Source: Litoreibacter albidus (GTDB lineage: Bacteria; Pseudomonadota; Alphaproteobacteria; Rhodobacterales; Rhodobacteraceae). From it: DNA of 64,000 nt. The position numbers and the translations under genes were made by a program. Positions 19,050 through 28,416 of this stretch are shown here, in pieces. A model generated the notes under the pieces. The model did not search any database and had not been told where the DNA came from. It saw only the letters and a program-made list of their open reading frames with translations. Within the stretch, counting starts at the first letter, position 1. Each line of letters begins with the position of its first letter. The stretch is from contig NZ_FNOI01000003.1 in assembly GCF_900107015.1 (NCBI RefSeq), positions 124,001 through 188,000 on the forward strand. Direction: 5' to 3'.

Positions 19050-20270
19050 TTACTCGGTCGACGGCGCGTCCGGATCGGCCACAGGGGCGGATGCCATGGC
19101 GGTCAACGTCTCGGACAACAACTGCTCCGTGGTGTCTGCGACGGCGTAATTCTCGGTAATTGCCTCAACCCCAAGCGCCACGTTCTTGGCCACGGATGTG
19201 CCCGGTCCGGCGGGGCCGTAGGTCTTGCCCTTGACGTTGAAGAACAAGGAGCCGGAGTTGCCTGCGCGCAGGACTGGTGTCTCGTCGGTCAGGGGCAGCA
19301 CATAGGTTTCGCCTGCATCAAGCACCTTCTCGAACAGCACGCTGCCGTCGGCGTTTGACACGCGGACCCATGCGGGGCGCGTGGCAAATAGCACAACGTC
19401 CGGCGCGTTTTCCGCGAAAACTTGCGGCGTGGTGGGCGCTGGCGCGTCAGTGGCGGTGCGGCTGAGTGCGGCGGCGGTGGCCAGACGGTAATCAGGCTCA
19501 TCCACCAGCGCACCGATAGAGTTAGGATCAAGCGCCGCAATCGGACCGTCGCGCGCGGTTAATACTGGTGCTTCAAGGGCTTGCGGGCGGTAGAGCCGAT
19601 CCAACGCATCAGGCGCAGGGGCAACAAATCCGGTCGCGGTCTCGTTTTGCGCGGGCGGTTGGCCCAAGGATGGCGACAGGCCCGCCACATCCGTCGACAG
19701 GCTTGGCGATTGATCAACGGGCGCGAATTCCACGCGCTGGATTTCTTGAAGGACCGAATAGCCGCCGTAGCCGATCAACCCGATCAACCCAAAGAGAACC
19801 GCGATAGACCCAATGGCCCCCGGTTCAATCTTCGAGAAAATGCTTTCACCCGACGGGGCATAGGGCGCCACGGGGCGCACGATTGCGTCCTCACCCGCGT
19901 TGGGGCGGTTACGGGGCTTCGTTTCCTTGCGACCACCAGCGGAGATGCCGGACAACCCCTCCACGCCGGAAAAGCCGCTTTCATTGCAAAACCGCTCAAA
20001 CGCCCAATCGGGGTCCATCCCCAGATAGCGCGCATAGGAGCGCACGTAGCCTGCGATGAAGCCAGCGGTCTCGAATACGGACGGGTCGGAGTTTTCAACG
20101 GCGGCGATGTAGGTGGCTTTGATTTTCAGCTCGCGCTGCACGTCGAGCAGCGATTTGCCCATGGTCGCGCGTTCGCCACGCATCATGTCGCCGAGGCGCA
20201 TTTCGAATGCGTCGAACCCCCGAGTCTCCTCGGTTACTTCCGCTTTGGGCTGTCTGTATCGCCCCAACAT
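19050..20270 (-). CDS. RodZ-like helix-turn-helix membrane protein
   Basis: 406 residues. Residues 20-100 form a Cro/RodZ-type helix-turn-helix (GDMMRGERATMGKSLLDVQR ... AVENSDPSVFETAGFIAGYVRSYARYLGMD). A basic linker leads to one transmembrane helix (about 152-173, SIAVLFGLIGLIGYGG), then a Pro/Ala-rich periplasmic linker and a C-terminal DUF4115 beta domain (VVLFATRPAWVRVSNADGSVLFEKVLDAGETYVLP). This layout is that of RodZ, which ties MreB to the rod-shape synthesis complex. Whether this copy acts in cell shape is inferred only. Confidence 0.85.
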   Translation of the reverse strand: MLGRYRQPKAEVTEETRGFDAFEMRLGDMMRGERATMGKSLLDVQRELKIKATYIAAVENSDPSVFETAGFIAGYVRSYARYLGMDPDWAFERFCNESGFSGVEGLSGISAGGRKETKPRNRPNAGEDAIVRPVAPYAPSGESIFSKIEPGAIGSIAVLFGLIGLIGYGGYSVLQEIQRVEFAPVDQSPSLSTDVAGLSPSLGQPPAQNETATGFVAPAPDALDRLYRPQALEAPVLTARDGPIAALDPNSIGALVDEPDYRLATAAALSRTATDAPAPTTPQVFAENAPDVVLFATRPAWVRVSNADGSVLFEKVLDAGETYVLPLTDETPVLRAGNSGSLFFNVKGKTYGPAGPGTSVAKNVALGVEAITENYAVADTTEQLLSETLTAMASAPVADPDAPSTE

Positions 20271-20388
20271 ATGCGCCTGCCCGCTTTTATTTAGTATTCC
20301 CTAGTAATGCGGAATCGATTCGTCCCCACGCGACCGCATTGGAACGACATTAGCACATCACGAGACGGTTATGCAGTGCAGATTGCGC

Positions 20389-21612
20389 TTAGCCTGCCAG
20401 CTCGGCGCGATTCAGCGCACAGTGGGACCAGAGACCGTCCAAGGCGTTAACCAAGGCGTCCACCTGATCTGGGCCATGCACAGGCGACGGCGTGAAGCGC
20501 AGCCGCTCCGTGCCGCGTGGCACTGTTGGGAAGTTGATCGGCTGCACGTAGATACCGTGATCATCCAGCAAACGGTCCGACAGCATTTTGCACTTCACCG
20601 GATCGCCCACATGGACCGGCACAATGTGCGAGCCGTGGTCGATCAGCGGCAAGCCAAGGCCCTTGAGCCGCAGCTTCAGCGCCGCCGCGCCGTCTTGGTG
20701 ACGCTTGCGCAATTCGGTGTCGGTTTTCAGATGCGCCACAGAGGCCGCAGCCCCCGCCGCAACCGCTGGTGGCAGGGACGTGGTGAAGATGAACCCCGGC
20801 GCGTAAGATCTTATGGCGTCACACATTTTAGCGGACGCGGCGATGTAGCCGCCCATCACGCCGTAAGCTTTGGCCAACGTGCCGTTGATGATGTCTATGC
20901 GCCCCATCAAACCGTCACGTTCTGCAACACCAGCGCCGCGTGGGCCGTACATGCCGACCGCGTGGACCTCGTCGATATAGGTCAGCGCGTTGTATTCGTC
21001 GGCGATGTCCAAAATGGCTTCAATGGGGGCGAAATCGCCGTCCATGGAGTAGATGCTTTCAAAGGCAATCAGCTTTGGCACATTGGCCGGAACCGCCTTC
21101 AGTTGGGCGCGCAGATCGTCCAGATCGTTGTGCCTGAAGATACGCTTGTCACCGCCGTTGCGGCGAATGCCCTCGATCATGGAGGCGTGGTTCAGGCTAT
21201 CGCTGAGGATTACCAGACCAGGAAAAAGTTTAGGCAAAGTCGACAGCGTTGCGTCATTGGCAATATAGGCCGACGTGAACAGCAAGGCCGCGTCTTTACG
21301 GTGCAGGTCGGCCAGTTCGGCCTCCAGACGTTTGTGGTAAACGGTCGTGCCCGAGATGTTGCGTGTGCCGCCGGAGCCAGCGCCCGTGGCGTCAATCGCC
21401 TCGTGCATGGCGTCCAGAACTGCCGGATGCTGCCCCATGCCCAGATAGTCGTTACCGCACCAGATGGTCACATCCTGCGTGGAGCCATCCGGCTTGGTGC
21501 GGACGGCGTGCGGGAAGTTGCCACGCTCACGCTCCACATCAATGAAGGTGCGGTAGCGGCCTTCGTCGTGCAAACGTTGAAGGGCGGCGTCTAGGGCAGA
21601 GTCATAAGTCAC
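20389..21612 (-). CDS. hemA: 5-aminolevulinate synthase (C4 pathway)
   Basis: 407 residues, a fold-type I PLP enzyme that condenses glycine and succinyl-CoA, the first step of tetrapyrrole synthesis in alphaproteobacteria. The PLP lysine is Lys248 in [13 protein letters not shown], the same number as in Rhodobacter enzymes. Other signatures are [11 protein letters not shown] (79-89), [13 protein letters not shown] (211-223) and the substrate region [13 protein letters not shown]. The product feeds siroheme (CysG, also in this window), heme and possibly bacteriochlorophyll or cobalamin. Confidence 0.96.
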   Translation of the reverse strand: MTYDSALDAALQRLHDEGRYRTFIDVERERGNFPHAVRTKPDGSTQDVTIWCGNDYLGMGQHPAVLDAMHEAIDATGAGSGGTRNISGTTVYHKRLEAELADLHRKDAALLFTSAYIANDATLSTLPKLFPGLVILSDSLNHASMIEGIRRNGGDKRIFRHNDLDDLRAQLKAVPANVPKLIAFESIYSMDGDFAPIEAILDIADEYNALTYIDEVHAVGMYGPRGAGVAERDGLMGRIDIINGTLAKAYGVMGGYIAASAKMCDAIRSYAPGFIFTTSLPPAVAAGAAASVAHLKTDTELRKRHQDGAAALKLRLKGLGLPLIDHGSHIVPVHVGDPVKCKMLSDRLLDDHGIYVQPINFPTVPRGTERLRFTPSPVHGPDQVDALVNALDGLWSHCALNRAELAG

Positions 21613-21785
21613 AGGTTTGGCAGCCTTTATTGCTGTGGCATTAGAACAGTTCTACCGCATTTAGCGAATTTGTCGCCTCACGAATAGGCTACAATTTGCC
21701 GCCCCCCCGAATTTTCTCAAACAAGATAGGGAACATCTGCCCCCTATCGGCGACGAAACCGCCCTGCCCGCAGATCTCTGGCGGC

Positions 21786-22373
21786 CTAATCGGCCACCAC
21801 GACTTTGCAGTCTTTCGCGCCAGCGCCCGCCTTGGCGCAGGCATCAAGTGCGCGCGCGCCGTCGCCAGCTGTGAAGCCGAAGGTGCCTTGGGTTTTTGAG
21901 ATCGCGAATGCCTTCATGCCTTTGAGCTTACGGTACTCCCCGCGCAGCGCATCTGCGGCCTCCGCCGACAGGCTCAGGGGCGCATCCGGTTTCGCGCCCT
22001 TGGGCGATACCTCCAGCACCACGACGCAGGCGGCGGAGGCGGCTTTCTTGTTAGAGTTGCAATGCGCCAGTGCCGCCGCGCGTGCCGCGTCCAATGAATG
22101 GTGCTGGCCAGAGGCATTCAACCACTCCACGAACAGCCCCTCGTCAGGGCTGAGCGCCAATGCGCCGTAATAGGGGATCGTGTCTTTGAGCGACAGAACG
22201 ATGGCTTGCTGCTTGTCATCAAGGAAGGAGGTGTCGGGCAACTCTGCCACGATACGGTTGCCTTTGGGCACTGCTTTGCGCGCCTCTTTGTAAGTCAGCG
22301 AATCGGCGAAGGCCGCGCCCCCGACACAAGCCATGATTCCCGCTAAGACACCGCAACGTAAAGTAGAACTCAT
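21786..22373 (-). CDS. Secreted protein, DUF4189-like, downstream of hemA
   Basis: 195 residues with an N-terminal signal peptide (hydrophobic CGVLAGIMACVGGAAFA). The mature part contains two short Ala/Cys segments (AARAAALAHCNSN ... AACVVVLEVSPKG, and GARALDACAKAGAGAKDCKVVV) that resemble the Cys-paired repeats of DUF4189-type proteins. Start MSSTLRCGV was chosen because it gives a good signal peptide; the frame is open 66 bases further up. Function unknown. It is encoded upstream of hemA on the same strand with 173 bases between. Confidence 0.65.
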   Translation of the reverse strand: MSSTLRCGVLAGIMACVGGAAFADSLTYKEARKAVPKGNRIVAELPDTSFLDDKQQAIVLSLKDTIPYYGALALSPDEGLFVEWLNASGQHHSLDAARAAALAHCNSNKKAASAACVVVLEVSPKGAKPDAPLSLSAEAADALRGEYRKLKGMKAFAISKTQGTFGFTAGDGARALDACAKAGAGAKDCKVVVAD

Positions 22374-22470
22374 GCAAATTACCCCAATATATAGCTTATT
22401 GTTGACGGCCATTACGCGCCAAATTGCCCCCAGTCTCAAGCGGGAATTGCCATTGTTTCGATCGCGGCAA

Positions 22471-22494
22471 AACGGCGCCCTAAACGGCGCCCTA
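22471..22494. repeat. Tandem 12-base direct repeat in divergent promoter region
   Basis: AACGGCGCCCTA occurs twice in immediate succession. Each copy contains the self-complementary GGCGCC. It lies in the 190-base region between two divergent genes. It could be a regulator site or chance. Confidence 0.4.
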
Positions 22495-22563
22495 GTTGGT
22501 GGACAGCAGGCGCGTGGATGTTAACCTAGCGCGCACATAATTCAACATGGGGGTTGATACACG

Positions 22564-23937
22564 ATGACACTGGACAATGTTTTGGACCAGGTGGACGGAG
22601 ATTTGGAATCTTCCGTAGCACGACTTTTGGAACTCTTGCGGATTCCGTCGATCTCGACCGATCCGGCCTACAAAGGCGACTGCGACGCGGCCGCCGACTG
22701 GCTGGTTGATGACCTGAAAAGCATTGGCTTTGACGTCTCCAAACGCCCGACAACAGGCCACCCGATGGTTGTGGCCCACGCCGATGGCGACGGCCCGCAT
22801 GTGCTGTTCTACGGCCATTACGACGTGCAGCCTGTTGACCCGCTGGCCCTGTGGAACAGCCCCCCCTTCGAGCCCGCGCTGGAAGAGACCGCCAAAGGCC
22901 CCGTGATTCGTGGACGCGGCTCCTCCGACGACAAAGGGCAGCTGATGACCTTCGTGGAGGCCTGCCGCGCGTGGAAAGTGGTGCATGGCACCCTGCCCGC
23001 CAAAATTTCGCTGTTCTTTGAGGGCGAAGAGGAAAGCGGCTCCCCGTCATTGGTGCCGTTCATGAAAGAGAACGCCGACGAGTTGAAGGCCGATGTGGCG
23101 CTGATTTGCGACACCGGCCTGTTCGGCGACAGCACCCCCGCCATCGTCACCCGCCTGCGCGGGTTGCTGGGCGAGGAGCTGACCATCACCGGCCCCAACA
23201 AAGACCTGCACTCCGGCATGTATGGCGGCATCGCGCGCAACCCTGTGCGGGTGCTGGCGAAGATCATCGCCAGCCTGCATGACGCCTCGGGCAAGATCAT
23301 GGTGCCCAACTTCTACGACGGCGTGGAAGAGCTGCCTGCGGATATCGCCCAGCAGTGGAACGACCTTGGCTTCGAGAACGCGGAATTCCTTGGCGAAGTC
23401 GGCCTTGGCGTGCCTGCGGGCGAAGACGGTCGCACGGGTTTGGAAATGATCTGGTCGCGCCCAACGTGTGAGGTCAACGGGATCTCCGGCGGGTACCAAG
23501 GCGACGGTTTCAAGACGGTTCTGCCATCCCAAGCCTCGGCAAAAATCTCGTTCCGTTTGGTGCCAGGGCAAGACCCGCTGAAGCTGCGCGAAAGCTTCCG
23601 CGCTTTCGTGCAAAGCCAACTGCCAGAGGATTGCACGGTGGAATTCAAAGGCCACGGCGCGTCTTCCGCGTCGGAGATGTCGACCGCGCACCCTGCCTTC
23701 GAGCAGGCCCGCGCCGCGTTGACGGATGAGTGGCCGAACCCTGCGGCCTTCGTGGGCTGCGGCGGCTCCATCCCGATTGCAGGTCACTTCAAGGATATCC
23801 TTGATATGGACGCGCTGTTGATCGGGTTCGGCAAGGACGACGACCAGCTGCACTCCCCCAACGAGAAGTACGACCTGTCGAGCTTCCACAAGGGCATCCG
23901 GTCTTGGGTGCGCGTGCTGGACGCAATGACAAAGTAG
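22564..23937 (+). CDS. M20 family metallopeptidase (dipeptidase, CNDP-like)
   Basis: 457 residues. The two-zinc site motif YGHYDVQPVDPL supplies His85 and Asp87, and GRGSSDDKGQ and FFEGEEESGSPS supply the bridging Asp and the Glu-Glu pair that contains the general base. A lid dimerisation domain (about 190-350) is intact. The HYDVQP form is typical of the carnosinase-like dipeptidase branch rather than DapE or ArgE, but the exact substrate cannot be read from sequence. No signal peptide, so cytosolic. Confidence 0.88.
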   Translation: MTLDNVLDQVDGDLESSVARLLELLRIPSISTDPAYKGDCDAAADWLVDDLKSIGFDVSKRPTTGHPMVVAHADGDGPHVLFYGHYDVQPVDPLALWNSPPFEPALEETAKGPVIRGRGSSDDKGQLMTFVEACRAWKVVHGTLPAKISLFFEGEEESGSPSLVPFMKENADELKADVALICDTGLFGDSTPAIVTRLRGLLGEELTITGPNKDLHSGMYGGIARNPVRVLAKIIASLHDASGKIMVPNFYDGVEELPADIAQQWNDLGFENAEFLGEVGLGVPAGEDGRTGLEMIWSRPTCEVNGISGGYQGDGFKTVLPSQASAKISFRLVPGQDPLKLRESFRAFVQSQLPEDCTVEFKGHGASSASEMSTAHPAFEQARAALTDEWPNPAAFVGCGGSIPIAGHFKDILDMDALLIGFGKDDDQLHSPNEKYDLSSFHKGIRSWVRVLDAMTK

Positions 23938-23980
23938 CGAAAAAGCGCAGGGCCTTAGGATAGGCTTAAGGGATCGGTCA

Positions 23981-24031
23981 CTAGCATCGGGTGCAACACC
24001 CCCATGACCCAGAGGCCGATCCCGATGCTAG
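23981..24031 (+). promoter_or_regulatory. Inverted repeat enclosing a translation start
   Basis: CTAGCATCGGG at 23981-23991 is a perfect inverted repeat of CCCGATGCTAG at 24021-24031. The 29-base loop contains the ATG at 24004 and the right arm contains the next in-frame ATG at 24025. A competing pairing, GGATCGG (23971-23977) with CCGATCC (24016-24022), is also possible. Folded in RNA, either would mask the ribosome site. Confidence 0.5.
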
Positions 24032-24477
24032 CGCTTGTTCTTTCCGACGATCCGACCACCCATCACACCATTAACCAATGCCTGACCAAACGCGGCTTTC
24101 AGGTGGTGAACAGCGAAAGCGTGATGATGGCCACGGCGCATGTGCGCGCGTGGCGGTTCGACCTGATCGTGATGACCGAACGCGTGAGCGAGCGGCTCAC
24201 GCATCAAGTGGCACTATCGGCAGAGAAGCGGGCGCCCTTCGTGAAAACACTGCTTTTAAGCGACCGTAAGGACGCGGAGGTGGACGAGTTGTTCGAGCTG
24301 CTGCCCAGCCTCGTGAGCATCGTCAGCCCTGATATCAAAGCGGACCTGATTGCGCAAATCGCGTTGGCCAGCGTGGCGGGGCGCGCACGGGTGCTGGAGA
24401 CCGGCCCCACCGACACCATGCGACCGCCGCAGTTTAGCAGCAGTCGCGCCCACCAGCCCTGCCAGCTTGCAGGTTAA
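24004..24477 (+). CDS. Receiver-like protein without clear phosphorylation site
   Basis: 157 residues from ATG 24004, or 150 from ATG 24025, which would give a more receiver-like start MLALVLSDDP. Residues 8-120 follow the CheY-like alternation: LALVLSDD acidic pair, a helix, then FDLIVMTERVSERL where the usual phospho-Asp region is FDLIVM but the aspartate itself is displaced or missing, and later TLLLSDRKDA. The C-terminal 35 residues look disordered. It is probably a degenerate receiver or a fold relative; no partner kinase is nearby. Its end overlaps the convergent Lrp-type gene by 4 bases. Confidence 0.5.
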   Translation: MTQRPIPMLALVLSDDPTTHHTINQCLTKRGFQVVNSESVMMATAHVRAWRFDLIVMTERVSERLTHQVALSAEKRAPFVKTLLLSDRKDAEVDELFELLPSLVSIVSPDIKADLIAQIALASVAGRARVLETGPTDTMRPPQFSSSRAHQPCQLAG

Positions 24478-24935
24478 AGGGGCAAGGCGGTGGTGGATTT
24501 GATCTCCTCCATCGACAGCAAGGCGGTCACGTTGAAGATACGCACCTCTGAAATCAACGCCTGATAGAACACGTCATACGCGCGGGCATTGGCCACGCGC
24601 ACCTTCAGAATATAGTCGATGTCGCCCGCCAACCGGTGCGCCTCCAGCACCTCTGGCCGCGCGCGTAGGGCGTGCAGGAATTTCTCCTGCCAGTCGCCTT
24701 CATGCTCCGACGTGCGGATCAACACGAAGAAACACGCCTCCAACCCCAGCTTTTCCGGATCAAGGACCACGGTGTCCTGACGGATCACCCCTGCAGCGCG
24801 TAATTTCTTGATTCTGTTCCACACAGGTGTTTTAGAAGAGCCTGTTTTTCGGGCAATTTCATCAAGACTTTGTGAGGCGTCCTCTTGCAGTTGCGCAAGG
24901 ATGTTCCGGTCCATTGCGTCTATCTGAGCTACCAT
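24474..24935 (-). CDS. Lrp/AsnC family transcriptional regulator
   Basis: 153 residues. Residues 3-60 are the winged helix-turn-helix (IDAMDRNILAQLQEDASQSLDEIARKTGSSKTPVWNRIKKLRAAG), and 65-150 the RAM/AsnC ligand-binding domain with GDIDYILKVRVANARAYDVF. Start MVAQIDAMD was chosen by family alignment. It is divergent from the sulfate-assimilation operon, and the shared 138-base region holds several GGAA/TTCC palindromes, so it probably regulates that operon and itself, perhaps in response to cysteine or another sulfur amino acid (inferred). Confidence 0.92.
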   Translation of the reverse strand: MVAQIDAMDRNILAQLQEDASQSLDEIARKTGSSKTPVWNRIKKLRAAGVIRQDTVVLDPEKLGLEACFFVLIRTSEHEGDWQEKFLHALRARPEVLEAHRLAGDIDYILKVRVANARAYDVFYQALISEVRIFNVTALLSMEEIKSTTALPL

Positions 24936-24950
24936 TCCTGTTTTTCCTTC

Positions 24951-25041
24951 GTTCCGGAACATGTGTTCCACGGTTTCGCCGTGAGGGAACATTATTCCTT
25001 ATCTTCGCAAATGGATAGGCAATATTAGGAAATTTTCCTAA
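24951..25041. promoter_or_regulatory. Cluster of GGAA/TTCC palindromes between lrp-type gene and cysG
   Basis: Four related dyads: GTTCCGGAAC (24951-24960), GGAACATGTGTTCC (24956-24969), GGAACATTATTCC (24986-24998) and the perfect 17-base TTAGGAAATTTTCCTAA (25025-25041). Lrp-family proteins bind arrays of such degenerate dyads as octamers. They sit exactly in the divergent promoter region. Confidence 0.6.
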
Positions 25042-25073
25042 GTATGAGGGCAAGCAAACGAAGGACGGCCCCG

Positions 25074-26453
25074 ATGAAGCACTTCCCGATTTTTATGGCC
25101 CTTGAAGGCCGCCGCGTCGTTGTCTCTGGCGGGGGCGAAGCCGCCTTGGCGAAACTGCGCCTGTTGCTGAAGACCGAAGCAAAGCTGACCGTTGTGGCCA
25201 AAACGCCTGCACCGGAAATCGTGGACTGGGCCGCCGAAGGCCGCCTGACGCTGATTGACCGCGCGATGGAAGCGGGCGACGCGCTGTGCGCGCGCTTGTT
25301 CTACGCGGCCAACGAGGATGATGCGGAAGACGCGCGCGTGGCTGACCTTGCGCACCGCGACGGCGCGTTGGTGAACGTGGTCGACAACTTGCAAGACAGC
25401 CAGTTCATCACCCCCGCAATGGTCGACCGCGATCCTGTTGTTGTGGCGATCGGCACCGAGGGCGCGGCCCCCGTACTGGCGCGCGCGATCAAGAAAGACA
25501 TCGAAGAGCGCCTGTCGCCGCGCTTGGGCCTGATGGCCCGCATCGGCAAAGCATTCCGCGCCAAGGCCGACGCCCTGCCCTTCGGCGTGAAACGTCGCGA
25601 ATTCTGGGCCGACTATTACGCGCAAGACATCGCCACCGAGGACGCCGCCGCCTCCACGCTGGACAGCTTGCTGGACAAACACCTGAACGCATCCGCGAAA
25701 GAAGGCCGCGTGGAGCTGGTGGGCGCAGGTCCCGGTGATCCGGATTTGCTGACGTTGAAGGCCCGCAAGGCCTTGGATGCGGCGGATGTCGTTATCTACG
25801 ACCGCCTTGTGGCACCGGAAATTCTGGAACTGGCCCGCCGCGAGGCTGTGATGCTGTCGGCTGGCAAGGAAGGCTTCGGCCCCTCCGTCACGCAAGACGC
25901 AATCAACGACATGATCGTCACCCACGCCCGCGACGGCGCGCATGTGGTGCGCTTGAAGTCGGGCGACCCTACGATGTTTGGCCGCCTTGATGAGGAAATC
26001 GCGGCCTGCGACGCGGCGGGTATCGCGTGGAGCGTTGTGCCGGGGATTACCTCCGCCTCTGCCGCTGTTGCCGCCTTGGGCCAGAGCTTTACAAAACGCG
26101 GCCGCAACTCCGGCGTGCGCTTTATTACGGGTCATGACACCAAGGGCTTTGCCGATCACGACTGGAAAACGCTTGCCCGCGAAGGGGAAGTGGCCGCCAT
26201 CTACATGGGCAAAAAATCCGCCCGTTTCATCCAAGGCCGCTTGTTGATGCATGGCGCTGACGCGCTGACGCAGGTGACGGTGATCGAAAACGCCTCCCGC
26301 CCAGAGCAACGCATCCTCGCCACGACACTGGGCGAGTTGGAGCCAACACTGACAAACGCCAAACTGGCCGGCCCTGCGCTGGTCTTCCTTGGTCTCGCCC
26401 CACGCGCGGCACTCTCCGCCGCACAACAACACGAAATGGAGGCTGCGATATGA
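25074..26453 (+). CDS. cysG: Siroheme synthase, multifunctional
   Basis: 459 residues from ATG 25074 (preceded by GAAGGAC); ATG 25044 is an alternative but overlaps the palindrome region. Residues 1-215 are the Met8-like NAD-dependent precorrin-2 dehydrogenase/ferrochelatase (VVVSGGGEAALAKLRLLL, VVDNLQDSQFITPA). Residues 218-459 are the uroporphyrinogen III SAM methyltransferase (VELVGAGPGDPDLLTLKA, VVRLKSGDPTMFGR, VVPGITSASA). Together they make siroheme for the sulfite reductase encoded two genes downstream. The stop overlaps the DUF2849 start by 4 bases. Confidence 0.95.
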   Translation: MKHFPIFMALEGRRVVVSGGGEAALAKLRLLLKTEAKLTVVAKTPAPEIVDWAAEGRLTLIDRAMEAGDALCARLFYAANEDDAEDARVADLAHRDGALVNVVDNLQDSQFITPAMVDRDPVVVAIGTEGAAPVLARAIKKDIEERLSPRLGLMARIGKAFRAKADALPFGVKRREFWADYYAQDIATEDAAASTLDSLLDKHLNASAKEGRVELVGAGPGDPDLLTLKARKALDAADVVIYDRLVAPEILELARREAVMLSAGKEGFGPSVTQDAINDMIVTHARDGAHVVRLKSGDPTMFGRLDEEIAACDAAGIAWSVVPGITSASAAVAALGQSFTKRGRNSGVRFITGHDTKGFADHDWKTLAREGEVAAIYMGKKSARFIQGRLLMHGADALTQVTVIENASRPEQRILATTLGELEPTLTNAKLAGPALVFLGLAPRAALSAAQQHEMEAAI

Positions 26454-26752
26454 GCAAGCCATTTACACCAAAAGTCGTCACCGCCAACGCATTGCTGGAA
26501 GGCGACGTGGTCTATCTTACCGCTGACGACCGCTGGTCGCGCCTGCTGAGCGAGGCCGAAGTGATCGAGGACGCCGCCCACGGCGATCTGCGCGTGCTGC
26601 ACGGCAGCTCTCAAGCGGATGTGGTTGTTGGCGTCTACCTGATTGATGTGGCGCTGGAGGACGGCGTGCCGCAGCCCACACATTTTCGCGAAGAGTTCCG
26701 CACACGCGGGCCATCCAACTACAACCACGGCAAACAGGCGGAGCTGGTTTAA
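26450..26752 (+). CDS. DUF2849 protein of the sulfite reductase operon
   Basis: 100 residues: FTPKVVTANALLEGDVVYLTADDRWSR is the characteristic DUF2849 start, ending with REEFRTRGPSNYNHGKQAEL. The family is found almost only between cysG and cysI in alphaproteobacteria, which suggests a role with sulfite reductase, but none is proven. No cysteine motif or membrane segment. It overlaps cysG by 4 bases and cysI by 1 base. Confidence 0.88.
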   Translation: MSKPFTPKVVTANALLEGDVVYLTADDRWSRLLSEAEVIEDAAHGDLRVLHGSSQADVVVGVYLIDVALEDGVPQPTHFREEFRTRGPSNYNHGKQAELV

Positions 26753-28416
26753 TGTATCAATACAATGACTTCGACCGCGACTTTCTCGCGGAACGCAACG
26801 CACAGTTTCGCGCGCAAGTGGAGCGCCGCATCGACGGCTCCCTGACGGAAGACGAGTTCAAACCGCTGCGCCTGATGAACGGGCTGTACCTGCAACTGCA
26901 CGCCTACATGCTGCGCGTGGCGATTCCTTATGGCACGCTGAACGCGGGCCAGATGGACGTGCTGGCCGATGTGGCAGACAAGTGGGACAAGGGCTACGGC
27001 CACTTCACCACCCGTCAGAACATCCAGTACAACTGGCCAAAACTGCGCGACGTGCCGGATATGCTGGACGCGCTCGGCGAAGTTGGCATGCACGCCATCC
27101 AGACGTCAGGCAACACGATCCGCAACGTCACCGCCGACCATTTCGCCGGTGCCGCCAAGGACGAGGTTGCGGACCCGCGCCCGACAGCTGAACTGCTGCG
27201 CCAGTGGTCGACGGATCACCCAGAATTCCAGTTCCTGCCGCGTAAGTTCAAGCTGGCCGTGACCGGCTCCAAGAACGACCGTGCGGTGATCAAGGCGCAT
27301 GACATCGGCATCCGTTTGCTGACCCGCGACGGTGTTGAAGGCTACGAGATCATCGTGGGGGGCGGCTTGGGCCGCACGCCAATGATCGGCAAAGTGCTGC
27401 GTGAGTTCCTGCCTAAGGCGGACCTGCTGCCCTACTGCGAGGCCATCGTCAGCGTCTACAACCTGCTGGGCCGCCGCGACAATAAATACAAAGCCCGCAT
27501 CAAGATCACCGTGCATGAGAACGGGATTGAAACCATCCGCGACTTGGTGGAGGAGCGCTTTGCGCTGCTGAAACCACAGTTCGGTGGTGTGGATCAGGAG
27601 ATGCTGAAAGGGATCGAGGCACAGTTCGCCCTGCCCGAGTTCACCACCGGCTCCGTGGCCGCGTTCAAGGATGCGTATCACAACGATCCTGTGTTCCGCT
27701 CTTGGGCCGATACCAACCTGACCGCGCATAAGAACGACGAATATTCCATCGTGTCGATCTCCATCAAAAAGCACGGCCAGACGCCCGGCGATGCGACCTC
27801 CGCACAAATGCGCGAGATGGCGGCGATTGCCCGTGAATTTGCACATAACGAACTTCGCATCAGTCACGAGCAGAATGTTATCCTGCCCCACGTGCATAAA
27901 TCGCACCTTCCCGCGATCCATGCCCGCCTGAAGGCGGCTGATCTGGCGACGGCGAACATTGGCAAGATTTCCGACATCATCGCCTGCCCCGGCATGGACT
28001 ACTGCGCGCTGGCAACGGCCCGCTCCATTCCTGTGGCGCAGCAGATTGCGACCCGTTTCGACGAGTTGAAACTGGAGCATGAAATTGGCGATCTGAAGAT
28101 CAAAATCTCGGGCTGCATCAACGCCTGTGGCCACCACCATGTGGGCCACATCGGCATCTTGGGCTTGGACCGTGCGGGCGTGGAGAACTACCAGATCACG
28201 CTGGGCGGCGACCACACAGAGACCGCCGCCGTGGGTGAACGCGCGGGGCCAGGTTTCGCCTATGACGAGATCGTGCCCGCGATCGAGCGCCTGATCGGCG
28301 CCTATCTAGAGCACCGTGAAAACGACGCAGAGCGCTTTATCGACGCCTATCGCCGTCTTGGCTTGGCACCGTTCAAGGCCGCTCTTTATCCGGAGGCTAA
28401 AGCAAATGCCGCTTAA
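26752..28416 (+). CDS. cysI: Sulfite reductase, hemoprotein subunit
   Basis: 554 residues with the duplicated ferredoxin-type siroheme reductase fold. The [4Fe-4S]-siroheme ligands are Cys412, Cys418, Cys455 and Cys459, in CPGMDYC and GCINACGHHHVGHIG. The N-terminal half has YGHFTTRQNIQYNW. It reduces sulfite to sulfide by six electrons. Closely related proteins act as nitrite reductases, but the context (siroheme synthase, APS reductase, no nitrate genes) supports sulfite. The 3' end overlaps cysH by 11 bases. Confidence 0.94.
   Translation: MYQYNDFDRDFLAERNAQFRAQVERRIDGSLTEDEFKPLRLMNGLYLQLHAYMLRVAIPYGTLNAGQMDVLADVADKWDKGYGHFTTRQNIQYNWPKLRDVPDMLDALGEVGMHAIQTSGNTIRNVTADHFAGAAKDEVADPRPTAELLRQWSTDHPEFQFLPRKFKLAVTGSKNDRAVIKAHDIGIRLLTRDGVEGYEIIVGGGLGRTPMIGKVLREFLPKADLLPYCEAIVSVYNLLGRRDNKYKARIKITVHENGIETIRDLVEERFALLKPQFGGVDQEMLKGIEAQFALPEFTTGSVAAFKDAYHNDPVFRSWADTNLTAHKNDEYSIVSISIKKHGQTPGDATSAQMREMAAIAREFAHNELRISHEQNVILPHVHKSHLPAIHARLKAADLATANIGKISDIIACPGMDYCALATARSIPVAQQIATRFDELKLEHEIGDLKIKISGCINACGHHHVGHIGILGLDRAGVENYQITLGGDHTETAAVGERAGPGFAYDEIVPAIERLIGAYLEHRENDAERFIDAYRRLGLAPFKAALYPEAKANAA

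Noticed and set aside
25038-26462. A long minus-strand open frame opposite cysG
   Set aside because: Composition is that of an antisense shadow, and cysG on the plus strand is certain.
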